Assembly (NCBI RefSeq): GCF_001682865.1
Contig: NZ_MAQX01000001.1
Span: forward strand, 1,679,290 to 1,743,289
Direction of reading: 5' to 3'
DNA length: 64,000 bases
From: Bacillus sp. FJAT-26390
GTDB taxonomy: Bacteria > Bacillota > Bacilli > Paenibacillales > Paenibacillaceae
A program made the translations under genes and the position numbers. Below, in pieces: positions 43,358-53,262 of the stretch. Numbering within the stretch: position 1 is the stretch's first letter; every line of letters begins with the position of its first letter. The notes under the pieces are model-generated. The model worked only from the letters and a program-made list of their open reading frames with translations. It was not told the DNA's origin and made no database searches.

Positions 43358-45097
43358 TCAATGAACAGGGTACTTCAAAACTACTCGGAAGCCACTGGTG
43401 CTTATATTTCCTGCAGTAATGCCATAACGTTCGCCATATTGTATATTCATGCGCCGATTTACATTATATAATCCTAAACCACTCTCTCCAGCAGGAATAA
43501 CATCGTGAATTCTATCGAGCCGAATTGGCTTACTTGCGCCCGGTCCATTGTCCTCCACAACACAAAGCAGCAAATCGTCTTGTCGAAACATTTGGATCAC
43601 GATTTTCCCGATTCCATCCTGCAATCGATTCGTACCGTGCTTAATTGCGTTTTCTACAATGGGCTGCAGTGTTAATCGTAAAATGGGCATATGCGAGATT
43701 GAAGGATGGATTTGGACAATCACTTGAAAGGAATAATTGCTCCTCATCTGTTCGATTTTAATAAATGATTTGACATGCTCCATTTCTCTCTCTACAGACG
43801 CAAATAGCTCTCCACCGCTTATACTAAACCGCAGCAGGTTAGCAAGTGAGGCTACCATTTCCGAGATCACCTTATTCCCTGAATGATCCGCTTTCCATTT
43901 TATGGAGTCCAGTGTATTGTATAAAAAGTGTGGGTTGATCTGATTAATAAGCATCTTCATTTCAAGCTCGCGCTTTTCTTCTTCCACTTGTTTAGTCGTG
44001 CTAATAAGTTCCCTCATCCCGCCAACCATCGAATTGTATCCTCTTGCCAGTTGGCCGATCTCATCGCTTCGTGTAACAAATTGGTAAATAATAGCTAACT
44101 CACCCATTTGCACCTTTTTCATTAATTGAACAACCAGACGAATAGGCATTGTAAATTTATTCGTAATTAAAGCTAAAAAAATAGACATGACGACTAGACT
44201 CACGACAATAATAATTATGGAAAATTCCCGTATTACTTTTATAGGTCCAAGCAAATCTGCTTTAGGTATCATTGCAACTAGTGACCAATTGGTGTCCTCT
44301 ATTGCTGAAAACGCTACTAGCATGTGATCCACATGATTGACATTTATATGAAAACCACCGGAAACCTTATTATTCACTAATTGCCCCTTGGATACATTCC
44401 CAATATGTTGCCTTTCATCCGCATAAATAACGTTATTGTCCTCATCTATCATCTGAAAACTATATCGCTCATATTGTGGCGGCTTAATGAGTTTCTTGCT
44501 CAGCAATTCTTCCGGTACGTCAATCGTTAGAACTGCCAGCTTCTCCAAGCTTTTTAAGGAGCGGATAGTGCGAATAAATGTAAACCCTGCTGGCAGAGCA
44601 GAATCCCTATCTAATGTGTGCGCCTGCCAAAACGGCGTCCCCTCCAGCTGTAAGGACTTGTTGTACCAGTATGTTTCCTTATCAACACCGTCAGACTGTA
44701 TCCTGTTTAAATAGTTCTTATAGGCTTCAATTCCCACTGGGTAAATGGTTAACTGAAATGGATTCTCCATTTCTTCCATGATAGGAAACAAGGCATTAAT
44801 AAAGTATTGCTCGTTATAGTTATTGTTCAATTGCTCTTCCAGTAGCATTTGCAGCTTGTTATTGCCTATTACCTTGTCAGATTTATCTTGTACCTCTCGA
44901 AAAAAATCCCTCAAGCGCTCGCTATTTTGCTGCAGATTATTTTCTAAAAATGCGGATGATATTTGTTCAATCTGTTTGCTTGAGCTGTAATAGGATAATA
45001 CGCCCAGCGCAATAATCGATAACGAGACGGATAGAAAGAGTAAAATAAAATTTTTCTTGAATAACGTCATTTTAGGAAGCCATGTTATTTTTTTCAT
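43358..45097 (-). CDS. YesM-type sensor histidine kinase (cluster 4)
   Basis: The 579-residue product has membrane segments at about 14-33 and 285-305 around an extracellular sensor domain. A HAMP linker is followed by NPHFLYNTLDSIKW, with phosphoacceptor His390, and the ATPase domain shows PIVENAIKHGTN (N box), VEDNGPGA (G1) and GLGLYNVNRRM (G2). The ATG overlaps the regulator's stop by four bases (ATGA). The gene order is regulator first, kinase second, the reverse of clusters 2, 3 and 5. Confidence 0.92.
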   Translation of the reverse strand: MKKITWLPKMTLFKKNFILLFLSVSLSIIALGVLSYYSSSKQIEQISSAFLENNLQQNSERLRDFFREVQDKSDKVIGNNKLQMLLEEQLNNNYNEQYFINALFPIMEEMENPFQLTIYPVGIEAYKNYLNRIQSDGVDKETYWYNKSLQLEGTPFWQAHTLDRDSALPAGFTFIRTIRSLKSLEKLAVLTIDVPEELLSKKLIKPPQYERYSFQMIDEDNNVIYADERQHIGNVSKGQLVNNKVSGGFHINVNHVDHMLVAFSAIEDTNWSLVAMIPKADLLGPIKVIREFSIIIIVVSLVVMSIFLALITNKFTMPIRLVVQLMKKVQMGELAIIYQFVTRSDEIGQLARGYNSMVGGMRELISTTKQVEEEKRELEMKMLINQINPHFLYNTLDSIKWKADHSGNKVISEMVASLANLLRFSISGGELFASVEREMEHVKSFIKIEQMRSNYSFQVIVQIHPSISHMPILRLTLQPIVENAIKHGTNRLQDGIGKIVIQMFRQDDLLLCVVEDNGPGASKPIRLDRIHDVIPAGESGLGLYNVNRRMNIQYGERYGITAGNISTSGFRVVLKYPVH

Positions 45098-46656
45098 TTG
45101 GAATAGCGGTACTCCCTTGGAGTTACTCCTGTACGTTTTTTAAACAGCTTGCCAAAATGTTGAGAATCGTGATACCCGACTTCTAATGTAATTTCATAAA
45201 TTTTTTTATTCGAATTTCTCAGGCGCTGCTTGGCAACATCTATACGTAGCTCGGTCAGGTAATCCAGAAAGTTCTGCCCGCTCTCTCGCTTAAACAAGTG
45301 GCTGAGCCACACGGGATGAACTTTTAATTCATCAGCAACAAGCTGCAAGGATAAGGCTGAATTGAATTTCTCGACCATAATTTGCTTTGCCTTTCCAACA
45401 ATAAAATGCTCTCCTATATGTTCTTCCTCTTTAAAATATAAATATTTTTCCAGGAAAAAATCATAGATATATCGTTTCATATCCGCTATACTCGATAGCT
45501 TATCCATCTCTTCCCATAGTTCAATTGGTGAAAAGTGATGCTGTTTATCTGTTTTTTCACTTAAATCGGTATATACTTGCAGGATAAACTGGTAAGCCTT
45601 GGCTGATAATTCACCAAAGCTACGAACCTCATCCATATAAGCCAGTTCGTTTAATGCCACTCCAATATAGTTACTCATTTGTTTAATATCACCCGCCAAT
45701 ATACAAGTAGACAATAAGGCTGGATAATCGTGTACCTCATTCGTGTCATGCATGAGAGAAGCATAATAGATTATTTCTTGATTGTTATCGTTAAGAGGTA
45801 GCTTGCAGGCTTGCAAAGATTGTGTAAAAGCAGATGACATATCTTGAAAGGCATTCATCCTGTCGCTTACGCCCAGTACAACGCGATACTTCTGATAGCA
45901 AAAGATTTGCTCTTGAATCATTTCAGCCAAATGATGAACGTCGGGGTAGGATGTAATAATAGTCCATTGCGTTCTGACATTTCGAAATAGAATCGACATG
46001 GGAAACTTTTCGAGCAATTCTTCAGCAATATTACCAATTGAAAAATGGTCTAGCTCCATTTCCACATCATTTTGTGCTTCACTGTTTTTTTTGATTGAAA
46101 GGACATAGTAGGGGCTGCTGGTCAGCCACTCCAGTTGCCAGATTCGTAATTGATGGAAAATATGCTCTTGAAGGGTTGTTTTGTGCAAACAAAGGCTCAG
46201 TACAAACTTATCCCTTAGAAATCTTGAACCAAATTTCGCTAATCCTACTTGCTCACTCACGTACTGCTGTGTAGTTTTTTCTTCCTCAATTAAATCAAGC
46301 ATGTGAACGACCTTCTGACCGAAACCACTCTTATCGACTGGTTTCAAGATGTAATCACTCGCGCCCAATTGGATGCTTCGCTGAGCAAAATGAAAATCAC
46401 TATAGCTGCTAATAACGAGCACCTTTGGGTTGTAACCATTCATCCCTTCCATCAATTCCAGCATCTGAAGTCCTGTCATTTCAGGGAGAACGATATCAGT
46501 TACGATAATATCAGGTCTGTACTGATCAATGAGCTTGATGGCCTCCTCCGCACTTCGCGCTGTAATCAAATGCTCTATGCGCCGGTCAAGGACTTCCAAA
46601 GTATCGTGAAGTCCACGCAAGATATCCATCTCGTCCTCTATCACAATGATTTTCAA
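45094..46656 (-). CDS. YesN-type response regulator, receiver plus AraC domain (cluster 4)
   Basis: The 520-residue product starts with TTG at 46656, five bases after AGGAGGAA. The receiver has Glu7/Asp8, phosphoacceptor Asp54 (VTDIVLP) and Lys in YILKPV. The C-terminal AraC domain (about 420-520) contains LSLQLVADELKVHPVWLSHLF and YEITLEVGYHDSQHFGKLFKKRTGVTP. It is the first gene of cluster 4 behind the terminator of cluster 5 and probably activates the transport genes downstream. Confidence 0.92.
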   Translation of the reverse strand: MKIIVIEDEMDILRGLHDTLEVLDRRIEHLITARSAEEAIKLIDQYRPDIIVTDIVLPEMTGLQMLELMEGMNGYNPKVLVISSYSDFHFAQRSIQLGASDYILKPVDKSGFGQKVVHMLDLIEEEKTTQQYVSEQVGLAKFGSRFLRDKFVLSLCLHKTTLQEHIFHQLRIWQLEWLTSSPYYVLSIKKNSEAQNDVEMELDHFSIGNIAEELLEKFPMSILFRNVRTQWTIITSYPDVHHLAEMIQEQIFCYQKYRVVLGVSDRMNAFQDMSSAFTQSLQACKLPLNDNNQEIIYYASLMHDTNEVHDYPALLSTCILAGDIKQMSNYIGVALNELAYMDEVRSFGELSAKAYQFILQVYTDLSEKTDKQHHFSPIELWEEMDKLSSIADMKRYIYDFFLEKYLYFKEEEHIGEHFIVGKAKQIMVEKFNSALSLQLVADELKVHPVWLSHLFKRESGQNFLDYLTELRIDVAKQRLRNSNKKIYEITLEVGYHDSQHFGKLFKKRTGVTPREYRYSK

Positions 46657-46690
46657 TTGGCTTCCTCCTGATGGTAGTTACTGCTATAAG

Positions 46691-46726
46691 GAAAAGCGGC
46701 TCTCATACTGATGTACAAGAACCGCC
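46691..46726 (-). terminator. Terminator at the end of cluster 5
   Basis: On the minus strand GCGGTTCT (46725-46718) pairs with AGAGCCGC (46703-46696), with one G-T wobble and a 14-base loop, followed by TTTTCC. It lies 37 bases after the ThuA stop at 46763 and marks the boundary between clusters 5 and 4. Confidence 0.7.
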
Positions 46727-46762
46727 TGTCGTTTGTACTCCTTTTACCCCAACAACCTTTTT

Positions 46763-47494
46763 TTATTTCCCGATCTGTTCAAGCGGCTTCACATTTTTCC
46801 CTAATGCTGGTATCGGCCCGTCAACCGGTTTTGCCCACTTGACACTATTGGATATAATTTTCAGTACCTCCGGATGATGATAAGTAGGGTACGATTCATG
46901 ACCAGGACGAAAATAGAATACTTTGCCCCGCCCTTTGTAGTAGCAGCAACCGCTCCGGAACACCTCACCACCCTCGAACCAGCTGACGAGCACTAATGTA
47001 TCCGGCGCAGGAATATCGAAGCGTTCGCCATACATTTCCTCTTGTTCAATGTCAATATATTCAGAATGAATGCCGTCAACGATCGGGTGCCCTGGCTCTA
47101 CAATCCACAACCGTTCCTTCTCATCGGCTTCCCGCCATTTTAATTTACATGATGTACCCATTAGTTTTTTAAATATTTTAGATACATGACCTGAATGAAG
47201 GACAATTAACCCCATCCCATTCAGGATGCCTTGATAAACCTTCTCTACAATGTCATCTCTAACCTCATCATGCGCTTTATGTCCCCACCATAATAAAACA
47301 TCCGTATTAGCTAGCACTTCATCTGTTAAACCATGCTCTGGCTCATCCAAGGTAGCAGTCCGTACAACAAAGTCTGCATCCTTTCCCAAATATGCTGCTA
47401 ATGCTTTGTGGATACCTTCAGGATAGATTTGTGCCACTTTGGCGTTTATTTTTTCATGGCGATATTCATTCCAGACCGTAACTTTCGTACTCAT
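46763..47494 (-). CDS. ThuA-domain protein
   Basis: The 243-residue product starts with ATG at 47494, whose ATGA overlaps the stop of the dehydrogenase gene; GGGGG lies upstream. It has the ThuA glutamine-amidotransferase-like fold: [48 protein letters not shown] and [18 protein letters not shown], near the C terminus. ThuA proteins act together with a Gfo/Idh/MocA dehydrogenase (ThuB) in uptake-linked use of trehalose-like disaccharides through 3-keto intermediates. The adjacent dehydrogenase supports the same type of pairing here. Exact reaction not established. Confidence 0.88.
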   Translation of the reverse strand: MSTKVTVWNEYRHEKINAKVAQIYPEGIHKALAAYLGKDADFVVRTATLDEPEHGLTDEVLANTDVLLWWGHKAHDEVRDDIVEKVYQGILNGMGLIVLHSGHVSKIFKKLMGTSCKLKWREADEKERLWIVEPGHPIVDGIHSEYIDIEQEEMYGERFDIPAPDTLVLVSWFEGGEVFRSGCCYYKGRGKVFYFRPGHESYPTYHHPEVLKIISNSVKWAKPVDGPIPALGKNVKPLEQIGK

Positions 47495-48546
47495 CCTAAT
47501 TCCCCCTTTAAATCCATCCATTTATATTCTTCTGCCGAGTGAAGAATCGTATCTAGCAGCCTTTGATTCATCACACCATCTTCCAACGTGGCAGCAAGAC
47601 CGTCGCCTTTCCCATTAATGAGATCAAAAAAGGCCTGCATCTGATTAGCTTGAAAATGAGGCGGAATAGACATCTTCTGATACATGCGGGATTGGCCATA
47701 CACATCACCTAGGCAAACCTCTAATGTATCCGAATCATCGAGATGATAGACTAGGCCTCCCTTGCTACCATAAATCTCAAACCGTTGATAATTAAATCTA
47801 CCAAACGCACAGCGCGTGATCGAATAATTAGCAGATATCCCGTTGTCTAGCTTGGCCATGAAATGACAGTAATCATCTACCGTAACCTCTCCCATCCTCT
47901 CCGAATCCAACATCTTGCGAGCAGAAATATTAGTTCCTGTATGGCCGCAAACTGACTGAAAATCACCTACCAGAAATCGCGTTAAATCCAGCATGTGAGA
48001 TCCTAGATCTCCGAGAGCCCCGGAACCGGCTAATTCCTTGCGAAACCGCCACAGCAGTGGTTTATTTCCTACAATCGAGGTGTAAAACAAATATTGCCCA
48101 TAGACATGATAGATATCTCCCAAGTGCCCTTGATCGATTAACCACTTAGCATATCTCGCCGCACCTTTAAACCGATAAGAGAAGCAAACCATATTGGTCA
48201 CGCCATGCTCGTCAGCAAGCCTTTTTAACTCCTGTGCTTCTTGCTCGTTTAAGGAGACAGGCTTCTCCAAAGCAAAAGGCTTCTTGTTCATTATCGCTTC
48301 CCTAGCAATTGGATAGTGCATATGATTAGGCGTACAAATGGATACTGCATCAATTTCGGGACATTGTAGAAGTTCCCTGTAATTCGTAAATCGTTTTGCA
48401 ATCGAATACTGTGCTCCTTTTTGCTGCAGCGTGTACGGGTCTACATCGCAAATGGCGACTAGCTCAGCATCATTGCTTTGTAGAATACCTCTTATATGAC
48501 CCTCTGCAATTCCACCCATGCCTATAATGCCCATCCGAATTTTCAA
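47491..48546 (-). CDS. Gfo/Idh/MocA-family dehydrogenase (ThuB-like partner)
   Basis: TTG at 48546 is preferred because AGGAGG lies seven bases upstream; ATG at 48552 stands almost on that site. The 351-residue product has the Rossmann motif [13 protein letters not shown] near the N terminus, CDVDP after strand two, [16 protein letters not shown], the active-site Lys in FALEKPVSL and the DLGSHMLDL segment, where His is catalytic. Family members oxidise or reduce sugar hydroxyls with NAD(P). Placed between permeases and ThuA, it probably makes a keto derivative of the imported glycoside. Confidence 0.9.
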   Translation of the reverse strand: MKIRMGIIGMGGIAEGHIRGILQSNDAELVAICDVDPYTLQQKGAQYSIAKRFTNYRELLQCPEIDAVSICTPNHMHYPIAREAIMNKKPFALEKPVSLNEQEAQELKRLADEHGVTNMVCFSYRFKGAARYAKWLIDQGHLGDIYHVYGQYLFYTSIVGNKPLLWRFRKELAGSGALGDLGSHMLDLTRFLVGDFQSVCGHTGTNISARKMLDSERMGEVTVDDYCHFMAKLDNGISANYSITRCAFGRFNYQRFEIYGSKGGLVYHLDDSDTLEVCLGDVYGQSRMYQKMSIPPHFQANQMQAFFDLINGKGDGLAATLEDGVMNQRLLDTILHSAEEYKWMDLKGELG

Positions 48547-48574
48547 TTCCATTCCTCCTGCTCTATTTGAGAAG

Positions 48575-49405
48575 TTACCCCTTTATGGCACCAGTCATAA
48601 TCCCCTGAATGATGTATTTTTGCGAAAATAAATATAAGATCAGAACCGGTAATACTGAAAGCACAACTGCAGCCAGCGCAAGATGCCACTGATTGACGTA
48701 TTCACCAAAGTAAATAAAATAGCTTAATGGAATCGTTTGATTATTTTTTCCGCTTAGCATTAATAATGGCAACAAGAAATCATTCCATATTTGCAGTGTC
48801 TTCAAAATCGCGACACTAACCGTAATGGGCGTGAGCAATGGGAAAACAATACGAAAAAACACGCCGATCGGGCTACAGCCGTCTATCTTAGCAGAATCCT
48901 CTAGTTCAAGCGGAATCCCCTTAATAAATCCATGGAACAAGAACAAGGCCATGGAGGTGCCAAACCCTAAGTAAACGGCAATAATGCCTGGGATGCTGTT
49001 AATTAAATGCATATCCTTCGCTACCTTAACTAACGGGATCATCATCGTTTGGAAAGGCACAATCATCGCCGATAATACGGTGAAGAAGATCACACTGCTT
49101 AACCAACCAGGCGAACGCACTAGCTTATACGCAGTCATGGAGCTGAATAATAATATCCCTGATACACTGCATACCGTGATGATGAGCGAGTTCATAAACG
49201 CAGTTGGAAATTTTATTTGTTTCCAGACTGTCATAAAATTGGATAAATCCAGCTTCTGCGGCAAAGAAATCGTTGCCAATACAACCTGATCATAGGATTT
49301 AAATGCATTGATTACCGTCAGATAAAGGGGAAATGCAAATAGAAGAGCGAATAACACGACAACCGCTTCTAGACTAAACGTTCTCCAGTTGTAGATCGTT
49401 CTCAT
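48575..49405 (-). CDS. CUT1 sugar ABC transporter permease, MalG/AraQ type (cluster 5)
   Basis: The 276-residue product starts with ATG at 49405, sharing one base with the previous stop (TGATG) and seven bases after GGAGGTGG. It has six membrane segments, the EAA loop EDSAKIDGCSPIGVFFRIVFP and the C terminus YIIQGIMTGAIKG. It partners the permease at 49405-50283. Confidence 0.92.
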   Translation of the reverse strand: MRTIYNWRTFSLEAVVVLFALLFAFPLYLTVINAFKSYDQVVLATISLPQKLDLSNFMTVWKQIKFPTAFMNSLIITVCSVSGILLFSSMTAYKLVRSPGWLSSVIFFTVLSAMIVPFQTMMIPLVKVAKDMHLINSIPGIIAVYLGFGTSMALFLFHGFIKGIPLELEDSAKIDGCSPIGVFFRIVFPLLTPITVSVAILKTLQIWNDFLLPLLMLSGKNNQTIPLSYFIYFGEYVNQWHLALAAVVLSVLPVLILYLFSQKYIIQGIMTGAIKG

Positions 49406-50283
49406 CACATTTCCACCTCCCTGCGTTTCATGATCCTTACTTGAATCAAGGTAATTGTGACCAGGATAAAGAAAAATACGACGGCTTTTGTTGTTCCAAG
49501 TGTATAATTATTGTTAAAAAACGCCACTTGATAAATATGCAGCGGGAGCAACTCAGTTGAGTTGAAAGGTCCTCCACGGGTTAGAGCCAGATTGAGGTCA
49601 AACATCTTGAATGCGCCCGAAATAGCCAAAAAGATACAGATGGTCATTGCAGGACGAATTAGAGGAAAAACAATATACCAAATTTTCCTCCACCAATTTG
49701 CACCGTCTATGGACGCGGATTCTAGAATATCATGCGGAACCCCTTGAAGAGCGGCCAAATAGATCACCATAAAGTAGCCGGATGACTGCCACATATACAC
49801 CAGAATAATCGAGGCAAAAGCATAGCTAGGCGTACTAAGCCAATTCAATTCGAATAGCGGCCAATTTGTTAAATCGGCTAGCTGAGCAAAAACTTGAACA
49901 AATATAAATTGCCAAACAAATCCAATGATAAGTGAACCTATCACTTGTGGCATAAAAAATAGGGCGCGCAGAAGTGTTCTCGTTTTTAGTGTAGTATTCA
50001 ATATTAACGCCAGCATTAATCCGGCTAGATTGACAAGAATTGTGCTTATCGCTACAAATTTTACTGTCAGCCAGCTAGAGGTCAAAAACCTTGTGTCATC
50101 CAGCAAGGACAAATAATTCGATAGCCCAACCCAACGGATATCGGAGCTAATTCCATTCCAATCTTGGAAGGAAAAAATGATCGCTTGAATAAACGGCACC
50201 ACATTGATCATCGTAAAGAAAAGAAGGGTTGGTAGTACAAACAAGGCGTAGATTGAACCGTTTTTAAAGTTTTTGTATGTCAA
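49405..50283 (-). CDS. CUT1 sugar ABC transporter permease, MalF/UgpA type (cluster 5)
   Basis: The 292-residue product starts with TTG at 50283 after GGAGGTGAG. It has six membrane segments, FSFQDWNGISSDIRWVGLSNY after the first, and the EAA loop LESASIDGANWWRKIWYIVFP. LALTRGGPFNSTELLPLHIY is the usual late segment. The gene begins 29 bases after the binding-protein stop. Confidence 0.92.
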   Translation of the reverse strand: MTYKNFKNGSIYALFVLPTLLFFTMINVVPFIQAIIFSFQDWNGISSDIRWVGLSNYLSLLDDTRFLTSSWLTVKFVAISTILVNLAGLMLALILNTTLKTRTLLRALFFMPQVIGSLIIGFVWQFIFVQVFAQLADLTNWPLFELNWLSTPSYAFASIILVYMWQSSGYFMVIYLAALQGVPHDILESASIDGANWWRKIWYIVFPLIRPAMTICIFLAISGAFKMFDLNLALTRGGPFNSTELLPLHIYQVAFFNNNYTLGTTKAVVFFFILVTITLIQVRIMKRREVEM

Positions 50284-50312
50284 ATCATTCTCACCTCCCT
50301 AGCCGGCAGTGC

Positions 50313-51590
50313 CTATCTTTTCACCTTTTGATCATAGATGCTTTGAATTTGGTCAATGGTTTGCTCTCTCGTATTCTCACCTGCTACGTAGGCTTGAACA
50401 GGTGATGCAAATTCCTTGTCAGACCCGGCTGGCCATAAGCTCATTGCCCAAGGCATCGTACGTCCTTCTGATGTGTAAAGCATTATATCTTGCGCTAAAG
50501 CTCCCAGCTTCTCAATTCCGTTTATAGATTCAAATGCGGGCAGCATTTTGAACGAATCAACAATATACTTTTGCCCATTCTCGTGCAGCCAGATTAGAAA
50601 CTTCTTGGCTTCATCTACGTGCTTGGATGCCTTGTTGATTGCGTAATAGGACGGGACGGCTACTGGCATCTTTGCATCTGACGGATTATTACTGATTGGA
50701 ATCGGAAACATACCGATATTTATTTTTGAATCCGCTTTCATAATTGGTTCCAACGCCCACAAGCCTTGCTGCATCATAGCCGTCTTGCCCGATGCAAAAT
50801 GAATAACTTGTGTATTGTAATCAATGCCAAGTGTTTTTTTTCCATCTCCATATTTCAGAGCCATATCAATTAAGTCAAAATAATGCCCGATAAATGGATT
50901 ATCTTTAATCTTAGCTGTACCTGCTTCGATTTCTTTAATATATGACTCCGGATCGTCCATTGCCGCAAACGGTAGATTTAGCAGATGATAGCCTAACAGC
51001 CAACCGTCTTTATAACCTTCGGAGAAGGATTGAATTCCTGCAGCCCTTAGCTTTTCATTCACTTCTTTTAGTTCGGTCTGTGTGGCCGGTAGCTTGGTAA
51101 TACCAGCCTTTTCGAATAAATCTTTATTGTAGATATACCCATAGCCAGCAAGATTGGTTGGGAAACCATATTGGCGATTTTCTATCGTCATACCCGGGAT
51201 CGCCTCTTTTACAACATCATTCATCCAAGGCTCTTCCGACAAGTCAACCAGGTGCTCCTTCCAATCCTTCACATCTGAAAAAGCTTTGACAAAGAAGATA
51301 TCCGGCCCTTCCCCAGAAGCAAATCTTGTCTTTCGAAGTGTCTCGAAATCTTGAGAAACCTGCGCCTCAACAATTACATTTGGATGCTCCTTCATATAGT
51401 CTTCCGCCATCTGCTTTACTTGCTCGGTCAACTCCACCTTGTATTGCAAAATTTTGATCGTTACCTTCTCATCTGAGGAACTTTTGTTACCTTTACCGCT
51501 GCTCAAATCCTTTCCATCTGTTGTTTCTGATGAGCAACCTGATACCATTACAATACAAAATACAAGAACAGCTAAAAACCGTTTGTTCAT
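50313..51590 (-). CDS. Extracellular sugar-binding lipoprotein (cluster 5)
   Basis: The 425-residue product has a lipoprotein signal ending VSGC (Cys at residue 19), then a Ser/Lys/Gly-rich linker. KVTIKILQYKVELTEQVKQM, HPNVIVEAQVSQDFETLR and FASGEGPDIFFVKAF are typical of the fold, as is the later GKTAMMQQGLWALEPI. GGAGGGG precedes the ATG. With ThuA and a dehydrogenase in the operon, a disaccharide or glycoside is the probable ligand. Confidence 0.9.
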   Translation of the reverse strand: MNKRFLAVLVFCIVMVSGCSSETTDGKDLSSGKGNKSSSDEKVTIKILQYKVELTEQVKQMAEDYMKEHPNVIVEAQVSQDFETLRKTRFASGEGPDIFFVKAFSDVKDWKEHLVDLSEEPWMNDVVKEAIPGMTIENRQYGFPTNLAGYGYIYNKDLFEKAGITKLPATQTELKEVNEKLRAAGIQSFSEGYKDGWLLGYHLLNLPFAAMDDPESYIKEIEAGTAKIKDNPFIGHYFDLIDMALKYGDGKKTLGIDYNTQVIHFASGKTAMMQQGLWALEPIMKADSKINIGMFPIPISNNPSDAKMPVAVPSYYAINKASKHVDEAKKFLIWLHENGQKYIVDSFKMLPAFESINGIEKLGALAQDIMLYTSEGRTMPWAMSLWPAGSDKEFASPVQAYVAGENTREQTIDQIQSIYDQKVKR

Positions 51591-51664
51591 ATAACCCCTC
51601 CTCGTTTTATATGCTTCTTCATACTACCCTGCCAAACAGAGGGATAACATGGAATTTTTCTACT

Positions 51665-53257
51665 TCACACTTGTACATTCTTATCTTTATCCAAGTTACG
51701 AAATTGTTTTGGAGAGAGGCTTGAATCCTTTTTAAATACTTTGCTAAAATACGCTTCATCATCATAACCGACCAGCTGGGCAATTTTAACAATAGGCAGA
51801 GAAGTATGCATTAACAGCGACTTTGCTCTCATAATTCGCATTTCTGTTATAAATTGAATAAAGGTACTGCCATATACCTCCTTAAATCTTCGTGAAATGT
51901 ATGGCGGACTCAAATAGAAACGGTCCGCAAGCTCTTTCAATGAAAGAGGCTTATGGTAGTGAGTCTGTATATATTTTTTTATTTCTTCAAACAGATCTCC
52001 CTGCTCCTCCCCGCTCAAACGCTCCTGCAAATCCCAGAGTTTATGGATAAACCATTCTTCCCATTTCTGCAAATCACTGATCCATAAAGGTATTTCTACG
52101 TCCAAACGCTCAGTTTCTTGCAGTTGATATTGATCTGCTGTCCGGCGTAGGAACAGATTCGCTTCCAACGTATACCCTTGCAATTCGCTTAACGACATTC
52201 GTCCGCTACGCATGTTATTTTGCACAAAGTCATGGATGAATGCCGAGACTTCCCTTTTATTCCCAGATTCAATCATTCTGCTTAAACGTTCAAACTGTGC
52301 AGCTAGTAAAAATGGCTCATTTTTAGATGTTTGTGAAGAATGCTGCTGCGTTCCATAGGTTTGGAATATGTTACAGGCCAGAAGAGAACGATGCGCTTCC
52401 CTCATGAGTTGGGCCCCTTGAGACACATGAGCAGTTGAACTGCTAAAGCCATATAGCACTTCTATTTCTATTGTCTCGCGAAGGGACTGAACTACACTCT
52501 GGATTTTCTTATGGTTAGGCTCTTTTATACCTGCACTGTGCATAACATCGGATTCACTTAAACTTAACATCGCCCACTGGTCTGTCTTTAGTCGCAGAAG
52601 TATCATCTGATGCACAGGCAGTACAGTGTCTCTTACAATATTTCTAATCGCAAAGTCCATCAACGAGACGTCTCCATCAAATCTCCGTCTCAAAATGTCT
52701 TGTCCATTTTTTATGAGCAGTACACATACATCGCTAATATATGGAAGGGGGAATAGGTCTTTGATCTGCTTGGAATAGCTGAGTTCACCTTGGAGGAAAG
52801 AAACCATTTTGCGTTCATGAAGAATGGTATTCGCCGATTTGAGCTTGTACAGATTATCAATGGCTGAATAGGACAAACCTTGCTCTTCTCGCCATTGTTT
52901 CACCGCTTTCCCAAGGCTGGACTCTAACTCGGATTTGCGTAAAGGCTTAAGAATGTAGTCTACTCCTTTAGCTTGGATCGCAGCTTTCATATAGCTGTAT
53001 TCATCAAATCCGCTAACGACAATCACCTGTGTGTGACGATTAGTCATTCTTAGTCTCTGCAGCAACTCGATTCCGTCTACTCCTGGCATTCTCATATCAG
53101 AAAATATAACGGCTGGATTTTCTCGACTTACAATTTGAAGAGCGGTTTGTGCATCGCCTACTACGAACCGTTCTGTAATGCCAAACTTCTCCCACTCTAT
53201 AAGTAAATTAATTCCATCACGGACAGCCTGTTCATCGTCTACAATAACTGCTTTCAA
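51665..53257 (-). CDS. YesN-type response regulator, receiver plus AraC domain (cluster 5)
   Basis: TTG at 53257 is favoured because GAGGGTG lies six bases upstream and the product then begins MKAVIVDDE, the usual YesN start; GTG at 53266, overlapping the kinase stop, is the alternative. The product has 530 residues. The phosphoacceptor is Asp54 (FSDMRMP), with Lys in YILKPL. The AraC domain at the C terminus contains LSLKELADRFYLSPPYISRRF and VKIAQLVGYDDEAYFSKVFKKDSSLSP. It follows the kinase gene directly and probably controls the transport genes beginning at 51590. Confidence 0.91.
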   Translation of the reverse strand: MKAVIVDDEQAVRDGINLLIEWEKFGITERFVVGDAQTALQIVSRENPAVIFSDMRMPGVDGIELLQRLRMTNRHTQVIVVSGFDEYSYMKAAIQAKGVDYILKPLRKSELESSLGKAVKQWREEQGLSYSAIDNLYKLKSANTILHERKMVSFLQGELSYSKQIKDLFPLPYISDVCVLLIKNGQDILRRRFDGDVSLMDFAIRNIVRDTVLPVHQMILLRLKTDQWAMLSLSESDVMHSAGIKEPNHKKIQSVVQSLRETIEIEVLYGFSSSTAHVSQGAQLMREAHRSLLACNIFQTYGTQQHSSQTSKNEPFLLAAQFERLSRMIESGNKREVSAFIHDFVQNNMRSGRMSLSELQGYTLEANLFLRRTADQYQLQETERLDVEIPLWISDLQKWEEWFIHKLWDLQERLSGEEQGDLFEEIKKYIQTHYHKPLSLKELADRFYLSPPYISRRFKEVYGSTFIQFITEMRIMRAKSLLMHTSLPIVKIAQLVGYDDEAYFSKVFKKDSSLSPKQFRNLDKDKNVQV

Positions 53258-53262
53258 AAATT

